Shown in pieces: positions 26,038 through 36,503 of a stretch of 64,000 nucleotides of DNA. The notes beneath the pieces are model-generated. The model was not told the origin of the DNA. It searched no databases and saw only the letters and a list, made by a program, of their open reading frames with translations. Every line of letters starts with the position of its first letter. Position 1 is the stretch's first letter. Source of the stretch: Bifidobacterium sp. (GTDB taxonomy: Bacteria; Actinomycetota; Actinomycetes; Actinomycetales; Bifidobacteriaceae); NCBI GenBank assembly GCA_024104275.1, contig JAGGHK010000010.1:1-64000 (forward strand), read 5' to 3'. Position numbers and translations under genes: made by a program.

Positions 26038-26231
26038 TATGGCAAGAAAATCATCGAAGATTTTCAATATCGAGTGATTCGCAATAAGTTTTATCGATTC
26101 TGATTAACCGATCCATCGGCGGATTGCCTTATACGGAATTTTCCTTTTTATAAACTTGCTTTTGGTATGGGCCGAATTATGCAAGGCTACATGTCACCTG
26201 AACGTCACAGACGACTCATATAGTTAAGGTT

Positions 26232-26531
26232 ATGCCTACTTTCACAAGAGAAACAGTCGAGCATCTGGGTCATCTCGCCCAGATCGCGCTCACCGACGAG
26301 GAAGCGACCCGCATGCAAGGCGAGTTGAACGTCATCGCCGATTCCATCAACAAGGTGCAGGAAGTCGCGTCCGACGACGTCGAACCCACTGCCAACCCGG
26401 TCCCGCTTGAGGCGTATCTGCGTCCCGACGTCCCCGAGAAGCCGCTGACCCGCGAAGAGGCGCTTTCCGGCGCCCCCGCCACCGAAGACGGTATGTTCGT
26501 GGCACCGCGAATCCTTGGAGGTGACGAGTGA
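26232..26531 (+). CDS. gatC: Asp-tRNA(Asn)/Glu-tRNA(Gln) amidotransferase subunit C
   Basis: The 99-residue GatC stabilises the GatA-GatB complex that turns Glu-tRNA(Gln) into Gln-tRNA(Gln). The family start is seen as [30 protein letters not shown]. The C-terminal half has [27 protein letters not shown] and [19 protein letters not shown]. The length is normal. It opens the gatCAB operon, and its TGA shares a base with the gatA ATG. The presence of GatCAB implies that this organism lacks a glutaminyl-tRNA synthetase; that is inference, as the rest of the genome is not seen. Confidence 0.95.
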   Translation: MPTFTRETVEHLGHLAQIALTDEEATRMQGELNVIADSINKVQEVASDDVEPTANPVPLEAYLRPDVPEKPLTREEALSGAPATEDGMFVAPRILGGDE

Positions 26532-28087
26532 TGAGTGCAGCAAACGAAAACGAACTGGTGAAGCTCAACGCCGCACAGATGGCGGAGAAGATTCGCAACA
26601 AGGAAGTCTCCAGCCGCGAGCTGGTCGATGCCGAACTTGACGTGATTAACGCTGCAGAGCCGGAGCTGCACGCCTTCCTTCACGTTTCCGCCGACGAGGC
26701 TCGCGCCCAGGCCGACGAATTCGACAAGAAGAACGCAGCCGGCGAGACCGAGGGTCTGCCGGAACTTGCCGGTGTACCGATTGCCATCAAGGACATGATC
26801 GTCACCAAGGGCATCCCCACGACGGCCGCCTCGAAGATTCTCGAGGGCTGGGTTCCGCCGTACGACGCCACAGTCATCAAGAAGCTCAAGGCCGCTGGCA
26901 TGCCGTTGCTTGGCAAGACTAACCTCGATGAGTTCGCACAGGGCTCCTCCACGGAGCATTCCGCGTTCGGCCCGACTCACAATCCTTGGGACACCGAGCG
27001 CGTCCCCGGCGGTTCCGGCGGCGGCTCCGCTTCCGCGGTGGCCGCGTTCGAAGCCCCACTTGCCCTCGGCACCGATACCGGCGGTTCGATTCGTCAGCCC
27101 GGCAGCCTCACCGGCACGGTCGGCGTCAAACCGACGTATGGCGGCGTCTCCCGTTTTGGCGCGATCGCCATGGCGAGCTCACTCGACCAGATTGGCCCCG
27201 TCTCCCGCAACGTGCTCGATTCCGCACTGCTGCAGGAAGTCATCGGCGGCCACGACGTGCGTGATTCCACGTCCATCCCGATGGATGTTCCTCCGATTGC
27301 CAAGGCCGCCCGCGAAGGCTACAAGCGCGACCTTAAGGGCGTGCGCGTCGGCCTGGTCAAGCAACTGAGCGGCGACGGCTACCAGCCCGGCGTCGAGGCG
27401 CGCTTCAACGAAGCGGTCAAGCTTTTGCAGGATATGGGTGCCGAAGTGGTCGAGGTCGATTGCCCGCACTTCGATTACGCGCTCGCTGCCTACTACATCA
27501 TCATGCCTTCCGAGGTCAGCTCCAACCTGGCCCGTTACGATGGCATGCGTTACGGCCTGCGCGTGATGCCGCCGGAAGGTGTGCCGCAGACCGCCGCCAA
27601 CATGATGGCCTACACCCGTGAGGCCGGCTTCGGCGACGAGGTCAAGCGCCGCATCATCCTCGGCATCTACGCTCTTTCCGCCGGTTACTACGATGCGTGG
27701 TACGGCTCGGCGCAGAAGGTCCGCACTCTGATTATCGACGACTTCAACAAGGCGTTCGAGAAGGCCGACGTGCTGGTCGCCCCGACGTCTCCGACCACCG
27801 CGTTCAAGTTCGGCGAGAAGATGAACGACCCGCTGACCATGTACATGAGCGATGTCGCCACGATTCCGGCGAACATGGCCGGAACCCCCGCAATGAGCAT
27901 TCCCGCCGGTCTTTCCGACGACGGCCTGCCGGTCGGCTTCCAGTTCATGGCCCCGCAGAAGCACGACGAGCAGATGTACAAGCCCGCGGCCGCGCTCGAA
28001 GCGGCACTTGAGGAGCAGTGGGGCGGCCCGATCTGGCAGTCCCTCAAGACCCCGTGGCTGGGCGACAATGCCAACGCGGCAAAGTAA
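26531..28087 (+). CDS. gatA: Asp-tRNA(Asn)/Glu-tRNA(Gln) amidotransferase subunit A
   Basis: The 518-residue amidase-signature enzyme releases ammonia from glutamine or asparagine for the transamidation carried out by GatB. The Ser-cisSer-Lys triad is in place: Lys in [14 protein letters not shown], the cis-Ser in [13 protein letters not shown] and the nucleophilic Ser in [11 protein letters not shown]. The C-terminal [11 protein letters not shown] and GFQFMAP are conserved. I chose the ATG at 26531 (GGAGGTGA 8-9 bases upstream) rather than the overlapping GTG at 26528. It is followed by gatB after 24 bases. Confidence 0.96.
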   Translation: MSAANENELVKLNAAQMAEKIRNKEVSSRELVDAELDVINAAEPELHAFLHVSADEARAQADEFDKKNAAGETEGLPELAGVPIAIKDMIVTKGIPTTAASKILEGWVPPYDATVIKKLKAAGMPLLGKTNLDEFAQGSSTEHSAFGPTHNPWDTERVPGGSGGGSASAVAAFEAPLALGTDTGGSIRQPGSLTGTVGVKPTYGGVSRFGAIAMASSLDQIGPVSRNVLDSALLQEVIGGHDVRDSTSIPMDVPPIAKAAREGYKRDLKGVRVGLVKQLSGDGYQPGVEARFNEAVKLLQDMGAEVVEVDCPHFDYALAAYYIIMPSEVSSNLARYDGMRYGLRVMPPEGVPQTAANMMAYTREAGFGDEVKRRIILGIYALSAGYYDAWYGSAQKVRTLIIDDFNKAFEKADVLVAPTSPTTAFKFGEKMNDPLTMYMSDVATIPANMAGTPAMSIPAGLSDDGLPVGFQFMAPQKHDEQMYKPAAALEAALEEQWGGPIWQSLKTPWLGDNANAAK

Positions 28088-28111
28088 TCGGACGGCAAGG
28101 AGCATAAAATC

Positions 28112-29611
28112 ATGCCTGAAAAATTGATGAAGTATTCCGATGCCGTCAAGGAATTTGACCCGGTATTCGGTCTGGAAACCCACGTCGAGCTGTGCACGCA
28201 GACCAAGCTGTTCTGCCCGGCGCACGAAGAGTTCGGCGCGGAACCGAACACGGAGCTGACCCCGGTAAGCCTCGGCCTGCCCGGAAGCCTCCCGGTGGTC
28301 AACAAGACCGCCGTCGATTTCGCGATCAAGCTGGGTCTGGCACTGCACTGCCAGATCAACGAGTGGAGCCAGTTCGCCCGTAAGAACTACTTCTACCCCG
28401 ACATGCCTCGCGACTATCAGATCTCGCAGTTCGACAAGCCGACCAACGGCAACGGCTACCTCGACATCGAGCTTGACGACGGCACCCCCTTCCGCGTGCC
28501 GATCGAACGTGCGCACATCGAGGACGACGCCGGCAAGAACACCCACGTGGGCGGTGCCGACGGCCGTATCGAAGGCGCCGACCATTCGCTGGTCGACTAC
28601 AACCGCGCCGGCGTCCCGCTGATCGAGATCGTTACCAAGCCCGTCGAGGGCGGCGGCGACCGCGTCCCCGAAATCGCGGACGCCTATATGCGCGCCATCC
28701 GTGACATCGTGCGCGCCCTGGGCATTTCCCACGGCCGTATGGAGCAGGGCAACATGCGCGCCGACGTCAACATTTCGCTGCGCAAGAAGGGCGAGACCAA
28801 GCTCGGTACCCGTAGCGAGACCAAGAACGTCAACACCTTCCGTGGCATCAAGAAGACGTTGCAGTACGAGATTCGTCGTCAGGCGGCCATTCTGGACGAG
28901 GGCGGCGAGATTCTGCAGGAGACCCGTCATTGGGACGAGGCCACGCAGACTACGGCCGGCGGCCGTGTGAAGTCCGACGCGAACGATTACCGTTACTTCC
29001 CCGATCCCGACCTCGTGATGCTGCACATCACACAGGATCACATCGACGAAATCGCCAAGACCATGCCGGAGATGCCGCGCGAGCACCGCGCCCGTCTGCA
29101 GAAGGAATGGAAGCTCAGTGACCTCGAGATGCGTGACATCATCAACGCCGACGCGCTCGATCTGGTCGAAGAGACCGTCAAGGACGGCGCAACCGCTGCC
29201 GGCGCACGCAAGTGGTGGCTTGGCGAGATTTCCCGCGTCGCCAACGAGCGCAGCCTTTCGCTCGAAGAGCTGCCGATCACCCCGGCCGATGTGGCCGAGG
29301 TCGAGAAGCTCGTCGCCGACGGCAAGTTGAACGACAAGCTCGCCAAGCAGACCGTCACCGGTGTGCTCGCCGGCGAAGGTACGCCTGACGAAGTGGTGAA
29401 GAAGCACGGCTATCAGGTTGTCTCCGACGACGGTGCGCTCGACAAGGCAATCGACGAGGCCCTCGCTGCCAACCCGGATGTAGCCGAAAAGCTCAAGAGT
29501 GGCAACATGAAGCCGATGGGCGCCATCATTGGTGCCGTCATGCGCGCCACCCACGGTCAGGCCGACGCCAAGGCCGTCAGCGCTCTGGTCATCAAGAAAA
29601 TGAAAGGCTGA
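28112..29611 (+). CDS. gatB: Asp-tRNA(Asn)/Glu-tRNA(Gln) amidotransferase subunit B
   Basis: The 499-residue subunit binds the misacylated tRNA, activates its side chain with ATP and completes the amide. The N-terminal cradle domain shows [28 protein letters not shown] and [29 protein letters not shown] and [14 protein letters not shown] are family signatures. The C-terminal YqeY-like tail (residues ~360-499) is present and ends with [27 protein letters not shown] precedes the ATG. A hairpin (GGAAAGCC/GGCTTTCC, 29622-29642) directly after the stop is the likely terminator of the operon. Confidence 0.96.
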   Translation: MPEKLMKYSDAVKEFDPVFGLETHVELCTQTKLFCPAHEEFGAEPNTELTPVSLGLPGSLPVVNKTAVDFAIKLGLALHCQINEWSQFARKNYFYPDMPRDYQISQFDKPTNGNGYLDIELDDGTPFRVPIERAHIEDDAGKNTHVGGADGRIEGADHSLVDYNRAGVPLIEIVTKPVEGGGDRVPEIADAYMRAIRDIVRALGISHGRMEQGNMRADVNISLRKKGETKLGTRSETKNVNTFRGIKKTLQYEIRRQAAILDEGGEILQETRHWDEATQTTAGGRVKSDANDYRYFPDPDLVMLHITQDHIDEIAKTMPEMPREHRARLQKEWKLSDLEMRDIINADALDLVEETVKDGATAAGARKWWLGEISRVANERSLSLEELPITPADVAEVEKLVADGKLNDKLAKQTVTGVLAGEGTPDEVVKKHGYQVVSDDGALDKAIDEALAANPDVAEKLKSGNMKPMGAIIGAVMRATHGQADAKAVSALVIKKMKG

Positions 29612-29624
29612 GCCGTTAAGCGGA

Positions 29625-29814
29625 AAGCCCAGTGGGCTTTCCGTAGGCTCGGTGAGCGCGATGTACGAGCGCGAAGGCCAAACCGAAGCTTTGGCGAGCG
29701 GGTCTGAGTATGGACGTTCAGGTTCCTGTGCCCTAAGCCCAGTGGGCTTCGCGTAGCTGAGGTGAGCGCGTTGGCACGAGCGGCGAAGGCCAAACCAAAG
29801 GTTCGGCTGAGCTG
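29625..29814. repeat. Two ~80-bp direct repeats with hairpins behind gatB
   Basis: Copy 1 (29625-29702) and copy 2 (29735-29814) are 110 bases apart. They share AAGCCCAGTGGGCTT, then CGTAG, GGTGAGCGCG, CGAGCG and GCGAAGGCCAAACC. The first part of each is a hairpin (AAGCCC/GGGCTT). They do not code for anything recognisable. The remaining 29815-29978 contains only the leader of the next gene. Confidence 0.75.
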
Positions 29815-29978
29815 AAGCGTCTTATAGAGATTAAAATATGGGACGAATGCAGAAATGTGTTCGTCCCATATTTCTATGAGGCGATGGCACAATGGCATTC
29901 CAATAGCTTTCAGCGAATAGTCAGGCGAACACGATAACCTTATTGAAGATTCCAAGTGCGTTGGAGGAATGAAAGCAA

Positions 29979-31187
29979 ATGTCTGGAAACTCCGAAAACC
30001 CCAGTGTAGAGGTTAGTCCACGTCAGCTGCCCAAGCGTATCGTCATCCCGGAGATTCGTGGCGAGATGGTGCATCTGCGTCCCGCCACCCTTGACGACAT
30101 CCCCAAGCTCGACCAGCTTGAGGTCTATTTCAACGCTTCCGGCGATACCGGCAAAGACAAGCAATCCGAGCGTGCGGTGGTGCAGGCTTGGGTCAAGCGT
30201 TCCGTGGCATGGGTCAACGGCATTGCGTCTTCCGATTCCGGGGTGGGTGACCCTGAGGCCCGTCGCACCATGGCTTGGGCCATTCTGACCGACGCCGACC
30301 ATGACATTGACGGCAAAGTGGACGCCGAGGCCACCGACAATGTCATCGGCATGATATTCCTGATTGATATCGACGGCTGGGCGCGTTCCGCGCGTATCCA
30401 GGTGATGCTCGGCAAGGAGTACCGCGGCCGCGGCTATTCGCGTGACGCGATGCCCCGCGTGATGACTTACGGTTTCGCCACTCCGCCGGTTGGACTCGGC
30501 ATGCACCGTATCTGGGTGGCTGTTCCGGAGAAAAGCTCGCGTACGCTTTCGGTTTATCAATCGCTTGGTTTCATCAAGTCCGGAACTTCCCGCGATTCGT
30601 TGTGGGACGCATCTATCGGAAAGTATCAGGATTTGATAGTTCTCGATACCCTTGCCGACGAATACGACCCGATCCGCTCGCTCGACGCCTTCGGCATGCA
30701 TGTTATCGACGGCAATCCTGGTGTGAAAGAAGCCATGGCCGCCCGTGAGCATTCCGTCGAAATCAAGCAGCACAAGGTCGGGAAAGACAAAGCCGACGTT
30801 ACTGGCACGGATGCCAGTTGCGGCGAAAGCGGTGGGAATGAATCCGGGCATGCAACTAGCGGGCAGGCCAATGGTCAAGCCGGTAAGCGTGATGGACAAA
30901 ACGGCAGCGAAAATTCCGGAAAGCGATCCGCTCGCGATACTGGTTCAACGGGCGCTGACACCGCGAATAAAACTCGTTCGGATGATTTCACATCGCCATC
31001 GACAGACGGCCAAGGCCGCAAACACGATGCCGACGACGATTCCGAAACGTCATGGCCCTATTCCGCGACGCAAAGCAAGAAATCGAAAAAGGCGTGGTGG
31101 CGTAATATCGGCCACAACGGCCAGAAGAAAGACGACGCCGACAACAAGGCGGCTTCGAACGACAAATCAGGGGGTAGCGTTCGGTGA
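29979..31187 (+). CDS. GNAT N-acetyltransferase with long disordered tail
   Basis: The 402-residue protein has a GNAT acetyltransferase domain in residues ~25-215. The acetyl-CoA loop reads QVMLGKEYRGRGYSRDAM, and the C-terminal YQSLGFIKSGTSRDSLWD is typical of RimJ/RimL-like enzymes. The last 150 residues are low-complexity, rich in Gly, Ser, Asp and Lys, and end in a Lys/Trp patch (KKSKKAWWRNIGHNGQKK). The acceptor is unknown; protein N-termini are one possibility. The stop overlaps the start of the DUF2469 gene, so both are made from one message. GGAGG upstream supports the ATG. Confidence 0.8.
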   Translation: MSGNSENPSVEVSPRQLPKRIVIPEIRGEMVHLRPATLDDIPKLDQLEVYFNASGDTGKDKQSERAVVQAWVKRSVAWVNGIASSDSGVGDPEARRTMAWAILTDADHDIDGKVDAEATDNVIGMIFLIDIDGWARSARIQVMLGKEYRGRGYSRDAMPRVMTYGFATPPVGLGMHRIWVAVPEKSSRTLSVYQSLGFIKSGTSRDSLWDASIGKYQDLIVLDTLADEYDPIRSLDAFGMHVIDGNPGVKEAMAAREHSVEIKQHKVGKDKADVTGTDASCGESGGNESGHATSGQANGQAGKRDGQNGSENSGKRSARDTGSTGADTANKTRSDDFTSPSTDGQGRKHDADDDSETSWPYSATQSKKSKKAWWRNIGHNGQKKDDADNKAASNDKSGGSVR

Positions 31188-31498
31188 GCGCTGAAGATCT
31201 CGACGATTATGAGATGAACGCCGAGCTGGCGCTCTACAAGGAGTACCGCGACGTCATCAAGCTTTTCACCTACGTGGTGGAAACCGAACGACGCTTCTAC
31301 TTGGCCAACAAGGTCGATTTCAACGTCCGTTCCGCCGGTCAGGACGTCTACTTCGACGTGCAGCTCACCGACGCGTGGGTCTGGGACGTGTACCGGTCCT
31401 CGCGGTTTGTCAAGAACGTGAGAATCGTGACGTTCAAGGATGTCAACGTAGAGGAAGTGCAGAAGTCCGACATCGATATTCCTGACTCTTTGGCCTGA
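31184..31498 (+). CDS. DUF2469 family protein
   Basis: The 104-residue protein matches the actinobacterial DUF2469 family over its whole length. It has YEMNAELALYKEYRDVIKLFTYVVETERRFYLANKV and the near-invariant DAWVWDVYRSSRFVKNVRIVTFKDVNVEE. The function of the family is not known; it usually lies close to translation or RNase HII genes. The GTG start overlaps the acetyltransferase stop by four bases. The long inverted repeat 16 bases downstream may end the transcript. Confidence 0.9.
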   Translation: MSAEDLDDYEMNAELALYKEYRDVIKLFTYVVETERRFYLANKVDFNVRSAGQDVYFDVQLTDAWVWDVYRSSRFVKNVRIVTFKDVNVEEVQKSDIDIPDSLA

Positions 31499-31514
31499 AA
31501 CAATCGCTTCTGAC

Positions 31515-31609
31515 GGTCTGGAAGGGGAAGATATACTTTGTTCGGGACGCTCCTTGGCCGCTTGGCCGTGTCTTACGCCCGAAGAAAGCATATCTTCCCC
31601 TTCCAGACC
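31515..31609. repeat. Long inverted repeat (32-bp arms)
   Basis: The arms 31515-31546 and 31578-31609 begin GGTCTGGAAGGGGAAGATAT and match at 30 of 32 positions around a 31-base loop. No T-run follows, so a simple terminator is unlikely. It could be a small non-autonomous mobile element. I could not see a clear target duplication. The rest of 31610-31817 has no gene. Confidence 0.8.
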
Positions 31610-31817
31610 TCAACCTTAGAATCGGTGAAGAGAGCGACTGAGGCGATGTTGGGGTTCTGAGGGGCACTTTTAAGCGAATATTTTCAGCGAACTTGAAGAA
31701 TGTTCGTGTATGTTGTTTCACATTCATTGGTCTGGTTTGCGCTTGCGTGTAGGCTGGTTTTGATTTGTGTAATGGGGCGTATTGGCTTCAAGATAGGTAT
31801 TTTTTCGGGAGGCAGTT

Positions 31818-33500
31818 GTGGCTGAGGATGCGGATAGAAAGTCTGTGGTGATTATCGGGGGCGGTCCTGCGGGTCTCACGGCGGCTTGGGAGCTGCTGAA
31901 GGACGGCGGCGCCGGCAAGTATGATGTGACCGTTCTGGAGGCCACGCGCGAGTTTGGCGGCATCAGTCGCACGGTGAAGCACAACGGCAATCGCATGGAT
32001 ATCGGCGGGCATCGCTTCTTCTCCAAGGACGACCGCGTGATGGACTGGTGGAAGAACATCATGCCGTTGCAGGGCGCGCCGTCCTATGATGACAAGAAGC
32101 TTGGCCGCCACCACGACCTCGAGCCCGGCGGCCCGGACCCGGAGAAGACCGACGTGGTGATGTTGAAGCGTCATCGTGTTTCTCGTATTTTCTGGAACCA
32201 GCATTTCCTGGACTATCCGATCTCGCTTTCGCCGGCGCTGTTCAAGGCGCTGGGCCTGAAGTTGACGCTGAAGGCGGGCTTCAGCTATCTCTGGAGCATG
32301 ATCCACAAGCTGCCGGAAGGCAACCTCGAGAACTTCTATATCAACCGCTTCGGCCGTCAGCTTTACTCCATGTTCTTCGAGGGTTACACCACTAAGGTGT
32401 GGGGCCGCACGCCGTCGCAGATTTCGGCGGATTGGGGCGCGCAGCGCGTGCGTGGCCTGAGCGTGATTTCCGTGCTCAAGAACGCCTTCCAGAAAATGAT
32501 GCCGAAGAAGCGTGATTCCAAGGACGTGGAGACGTCGCTGATCGAGGAGTTCTGGTATCCGAAGCTCGGCCCGGGTCAGCTTTGGGAGATCGTCGAGAGT
32601 CAGGTTGTCGACAATGGCGGCAAGGTCTTGACCGATGCCAACGTGGTTGAGCTGCGTCAGAATGGCGATGGCGGCATTTCCAGCGTGGTTTATGAGGATG
32701 CCGACGGCAAGCGCGTGGAGCTCAAGGCGGATGATTTCATTTCATCCATGCCGGTCAAGGATTTGGTCAATGCCATCGACCGTGCTGCGAAAGAAGATGA
32801 AGCCGGCGAGTCCGCCGACGCTTCCGATGCCGCCGATAAGCCTGCTTCGAAGGAAGTCACGACGACCTCGGAGGACGTGCCCGCCGATATGAAGCGTATC
32901 GCCAACGGCCTGCCGTACCGCGATTTCGTCACCGTTGGCCTTCTGGTTCGTCACCTGCGTTTGAAGAACACGACGGATATGAAGACGCTGGGCAACCCGC
33001 CGATCGTGCCGGACTGCTGGATCTACGTGCAGGACCCGGGCTACAAGGTTGGCCGCGTGCAGATCTTCAACAACTGGAGCCCGTACCTTGTCAAGGACGT
33101 CGACAACACCGTGTGGGTCGGTCTCGAGTACTTCTGCAAGGAGGGCGACGATTTCTGGAACCTTTCCGACGAGGAGGCCACCGCGTTCGCCATCAAGGAG
33201 CTGACCCGCATGCGCGTGATTAACGGCCCCGAGGACGTGTTGGACTCGCACCGTGAGCACGTCAAGAAGGCGTACCCCGCCTACTTCGACACCTACGACG
33301 AGATGCCGCAGCTCATCGATTACCTCGATTCCTTCGGTAACCTCTACTGCGTGGGCCGCAACGGCCAGCATCGTTACAACAACCAGGACCATTCGATGGC
33401 CAGCGCGATGGAGGCCGTCGGCAACATCAAGACGGGCCGTGCCGACAAGAAGAACGTCTGGTCGGTCAACACCGAAAAGTCCTACCACGAAGAAAAGTAG
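31818..33500 (+). CDS. FAD-dependent oxidoreductase, UDP-galactopyranose mutase/protoporphyrinogen oxidase-like
   Basis: The 560-residue protein opens with a dinucleotide-binding fold, [18 protein letters not shown], and the second glycine motif [11 protein letters not shown]. It then has [11 protein letters not shown], which fits amine-oxidase-superfamily enzymes that act on sugar nucleotides or lipids. [40 protein letters not shown] is the most conserved central block. A Ser/Ala/Asp-rich loop (residues ~318-355) is an insertion. The C-terminal [15 protein letters not shown] is the FAD-contacting end. The start is GTG at 31818, with GGGAGG 6-7 bases upstream. The substrate is unknown; a cell-envelope glycan role is plausible. 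Confidence 0.75.
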   Translation: MAEDADRKSVVIIGGGPAGLTAAWELLKDGGAGKYDVTVLEATREFGGISRTVKHNGNRMDIGGHRFFSKDDRVMDWWKNIMPLQGAPSYDDKKLGRHHDLEPGGPDPEKTDVVMLKRHRVSRIFWNQHFLDYPISLSPALFKALGLKLTLKAGFSYLWSMIHKLPEGNLENFYINRFGRQLYSMFFEGYTTKVWGRTPSQISADWGAQRVRGLSVISVLKNAFQKMMPKKRDSKDVETSLIEEFWYPKLGPGQLWEIVESQVVDNGGKVLTDANVVELRQNGDGGISSVVYEDADGKRVELKADDFISSMPVKDLVNAIDRAAKEDEAGESADASDAADKPASKEVTTTSEDVPADMKRIANGLPYRDFVTVGLLVRHLRLKNTTDMKTLGNPPIVPDCWIYVQDPGYKVGRVQIFNNWSPYLVKDVDNTVWVGLEYFCKEGDDFWNLSDEEATAFAIKELTRMRVINGPEDVLDSHREHVKKAYPAYFDTYDEMPQLIDYLDSFGNLYCVGRNGQHRYNNQDHSMASAMEAVGNIKTGRADKKNVWSVNTEKSYHEEK

Positions 33501-33532
33501 CCGATAGTCGGTTCCGACTTTTAACAGATATA

Positions 33533-33564
33533 AGGCGAATGCTCCTGCTGGGGCGTTCGCCTTT
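33533..33564 (+). terminator. Terminator after the FAD oxidoreductase gene
   Basis: AAGGCGAA and TTCGCCTT pair with an inner GCTCC/GGGGC part, followed by TTTTG. Confidence 0.85.
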
Positions 33565-33746
33565 TGTGTTTTCGACACGCTGCCGCCCCAAATATCGCGT
33601 AGGTCGCACATCGGTTGTACTCTAAAGGAAAGTTCGAAAACCACATGGTGGTATCGAAATTCATACGCGGTTTGTAAAATATGCCGCATCTTTTTCATAA
33701 GTCTTCCGGGCAATGCCGTAGGAAGTCAAGGAAAGGCAACATTATA

Positions 33747-35804
33747 GTGGCAACTAGCCAGAATATTGAGGATATGAAGCTGCCTGAGCTCAAGACGCTC
33801 GCCAAGCAGATGGGACTTCGCGGTACGTCAACGATGCGTAAGCCGGAATTGCTCGCCACCCTCCAAGCCGCAAGGACAGGCGGAAAGGCACCCAGCGGTG
33901 TCACGGTCCGCGTTCCCAAAGCAGCGCCTAAAACCGCTGAAAAGAAGGGCAGCGCAGACGACGATACGTCTAAGTCCGTGCAAAACCAGGATTCGCCATC
34001 CAAGCGGGTCGACGAATCGAAGAATTCTGAAAGCAAGGAATCCGTTCCTGCTCGCGAGTCCGGCAATGCCGTGTCCGGACATGCCGAAACACGCGAAAAG
34101 TCGCCGGTCAGGGTCATCCGGCGTTCCACTTCGGAAATGAACGAAAAGCATTCGCAGAAACAGGGAAACCCGGAAGAACACGCGACTCAAAATTCCAGCC
34201 TTTTTGACGATGAAGAGCCGCTGCACCGCAGGAACAGGTCGTTCGTTGCGCATCGCCGCGGTGAACGTGAAATGGAGGAAGGCGGTGAGGAACGTACCCG
34301 TCGCCGCAATTATCGCGCGGAGCAGCAGTCCCGCCACGATTCCGCTTCCAACGAGGTCCGTGATCTTGACGATATTCTCGCCACGTTGCCCGTTCCCGAC
34401 AATGCCGAGGAAAACAGCAACGACGACAAAGAGGAAGGGCCCCGTCGCGAGTTCGTCCGTCACAACCGCCGCAACGACCGCTACAACCGCGATGACCGCG
34501 GCAACGACCGCCACCAACGCAGGATGCGCGGGCGCGATCGCAACAATAATTATGACTACAAGGATCGCGACAACCGCAACGATCGTGCCGATCGTTACAG
34601 CAACAACGATGCGGTGAACGAAGGAGATATGCGCGACCGCCGCGGCAGCGACTCCAAAGAGGGGCTGGTTCCCGTCGCCGGCATCGTCGACGTGCTCGAT
34701 TCCTATGCGTTCATTCGCACCTCCGGCTATCTGCCGGGGCCGAACGACGTCTACGTCTCCATGGGCCAGATCCGCAAGTACGGCTTGCGCAAGGGCGACG
34801 CCGTGCAGGGCTCCATCCGTGAGCCTCGCGAGGGCGAACGCCGCAACCAACGTCAGAAGTTCGTGCCGCTGCAGTCCATCGATACCATCAACGGCATGAG
34901 CGTCGAGGACGCTGCCAACCGCAAGCAGTTCTCCAAGCTCACCCCGCTGTATCCGCAGGAACGTCTCAAGCAGGAGACCACGCCGGGCAACATCATCGGC
35001 CGCCTGATCGACCTCGTATCGCCGATCGGCAAGGGCCAGCGTGGCCTGATTGTCTCCCCGCCGAAGGCCGGCAAGACCATCACTTTGCAGAACATCGCCA
35101 ACGCGATTACCGCGAACAACCCCGAAGTGCACCTCATGGTGGTACTCGTTGACGAACGCCCGGAGGAAGTCACCGACATGGAGCGCACCGTGCAGGGCGA
35201 GGTCATCTCCTCGACCTTCGACCGCCCGGCCTCCGACCACACCACCGTCGCCGAACTCGCCATCGAACGTGCCAAGCGCCTGGTGGAGCTCGGTCAGGAC
35301 GTGGTGGTGCTGCTCGATTCCATGACCCGTCTGGCCCGTGCCTACAACATCGCAGCCCCGGCTTCCGGCCGTGTGCTTTCCGGCGGTGTCGACGCGCAGG
35401 CGCTGTACCCGCCCAAGAAGTTCTTCGGCGCGGCCCGCAACATCGAAAACGGCGGATCGCTCACCATCGTCTCCTCGGCGCTGGTGGAGACCGGCTCCAA
35501 GATGGACGAGGTGATTTTCGAGGAGTTCAAGGGTACCGGCAACATGGAGCTGCGCCTTTCGCGCGACCTGGCCAACAAGCGCCTCTTCCCGGCCATCGAC
35601 ATCAACGCCTCCGGCACCCGCCGCGAGGAGCTCATCACGCCGAAGGACGAGTTGGCGGTCATCTACCGCCTGCGTCGTCTGCTTGGCGGCCTCGATGCGG
35701 AAAAGGCCTATCAGACCATCGTGCCGAACCTGAAGAAGACCGCGACCAATCGCGACTTCCTCCAGGCCATCATCAAGCAGAACGCCAACAATATGAACAA
35801 CTGA
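33747..35804 (+). CDS. rho: Transcription termination factor Rho
   Basis: The 685-residue Rho is an RNA-dependent ATPase helicase that ends transcription. It begins with a SAP-like Rho N-domain (MKLPELKTLAKQMGLRGTSTMRKPELLATL). Then comes a long disordered region (about residues 55-300) crowded with Arg, Asn and Asp (for example RDNRNDRADRYSNND). The cold-shock RNA site reads GYAFIRTSGYLPGPNDVYVSM, and the ATPase core has GLIVSPPKAGKT and VVVLLDSMTRLARAYN. The GTG at 33747 has AGGAAAGG about 9 bases upstream; an ATG at 33681 in frame has none. A strong terminator follows. Confidence 0.95.
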   Translation: MATSQNIEDMKLPELKTLAKQMGLRGTSTMRKPELLATLQAARTGGKAPSGVTVRVPKAAPKTAEKKGSADDDTSKSVQNQDSPSKRVDESKNSESKESVPARESGNAVSGHAETREKSPVRVIRRSTSEMNEKHSQKQGNPEEHATQNSSLFDDEEPLHRRNRSFVAHRRGEREMEEGGEERTRRRNYRAEQQSRHDSASNEVRDLDDILATLPVPDNAEENSNDDKEEGPRREFVRHNRRNDRYNRDDRGNDRHQRRMRGRDRNNNYDYKDRDNRNDRADRYSNNDAVNEGDMRDRRGSDSKEGLVPVAGIVDVLDSYAFIRTSGYLPGPNDVYVSMGQIRKYGLRKGDAVQGSIREPREGERRNQRQKFVPLQSIDTINGMSVEDAANRKQFSKLTPLYPQERLKQETTPGNIIGRLIDLVSPIGKGQRGLIVSPPKAGKTITLQNIANAITANNPEVHLMVVLVDERPEEVTDMERTVQGEVISSTFDRPASDHTTVAELAIERAKRLVELGQDVVVLLDSMTRLARAYNIAAPASGRVLSGGVDAQALYPPKKFFGAARNIENGGSLTIVSSALVETGSKMDEVIFEEFKGTGNMELRLSRDLANKRLFPAIDINASGTRREELITPKDELAVIYRLRRLLGGLDAEKAYQTIVPNLKKTATNRDFLQAIIKQNANNMNN

Positions 35805-35831
35805 ATTTTCTGTTTGTTGTTTACTGAATTC

Positions 35832-35870
35832 ACGACAAGAGCCCTACCGCAGAGGTGGGGCTCTTGTCGT
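35832..35870 (+). terminator. Terminator after rho
   Basis: ACGACAAGAGCCC pairs perfectly with GGGCTCTTGTCGT across a 13-base loop. Few T residues follow, and the chorismate mutase start is only 11 bases on. Confidence 0.75.
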
Positions 35871-35881
35871 ATGGTGAGTAC

Positions 35882-36313
35882 ATGACTGATTTTTGTGAGA
35901 ACGATGACGCTTCTGTAAACGATGACGCTACGCAAGCCCACGGCTGGTGCGACACCACCATCGACGATGCTCAGGAGCAGGCCAACCCGCAGGCGGCACA
36001 GGCCGTCGAACGCATCAAGCGGCTGCGCCAGTCCATCGACAATGTGGACACGGCCATCGTTTCCTTGCTTGCGGAACGCTTCAAATACACCGCCGAAGTC
36101 GGCGTCTTGAAGGCCCGGGCCGGGTTTGCCCCGGAGGATCGGAATCGTGAAAGCCAACAGGCCGAACGGCTCAAAGAGGTCGCCGTCAATGCCGGACTCG
36201 ATCCGAGCATCGAGGAAAACTACCGCGAATTCGTGGTCACCGAAGCCAAAAAGCGTCATCAGCGCATCGCCCAAGCCGGTGGCGACCCGGGCGTGCTCGA
36301 CATTTACGCGTGA
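35882..36313 (+). CDS. Chorismate mutase (AroQ type)
   Basis: The 143-residue protein has an AroQ-type helical chorismate mutase domain in residues ~45-125. The core is RIKRLRQSIDNVDTAIVSLLAERFKYTAEVGVLKARAGFAPEDRNRESQQAERL. It contains the expected Arg, Lys, Asp and Glu residues. It converts chorismate to prephenate for phenylalanine and tyrosine. A 40-residue acidic N-terminus precedes it. The ATG at 35882 lacks a good ribosome-binding site and lies right after the rho terminator, so the start is less certain. The aromatic branch to Phe/Tyr thus seems kept while the Trp branch upstream is broken. Confidence 0.85.
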   Translation: MTDFCENDDASVNDDATQAHGWCDTTIDDAQEQANPQAAQAVERIKRLRQSIDNVDTAIVSLLAERFKYTAEVGVLKARAGFAPEDRNRESQQAERLKEVAVNAGLDPSIEENYREFVVTEAKKRHQRIAQAGGDPGVLDIYA

Positions 36314-36336
36314 AAGGCTCGAGGGTTTGTTTGAGG

Positions 36337-36376
36337 TTTTGCATATTAATTTTGCGGTTTTGCACAATTAATATGG
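36337..36376. repeat. Two short TTTTGCA-AATTAAT direct repeats
   Basis: TTTTGCATATTAAT (36337-36350) and TTTTGCACAATTAAT (36358-36372) are separated by TTGCGG. The motif recalls the TTTTGCAC parts of the 13.8-kb repeats. Confidence 0.4.
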
Positions 36377-36503
36377 AATCCCCATTTCGGTGAATACGTG
36401 CGAGTCAATGACGATCGCCGCTCTTGTTACGCTCGGAAAGCTAATTTCCAAAATGATAGAATGCGTGATATCGGGTTTAAAAAATGTCGGCAAGGAGGCT
36501 GAT

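Noticed and set aside
27179-29554. A 791-codon open frame on the minus strand opposite gatA-gatB.
   Set aside because: It spans two unmistakable genes of the other strand and reads as low-complexity His/Val/Asp-rich sequence typical of shadow frames.
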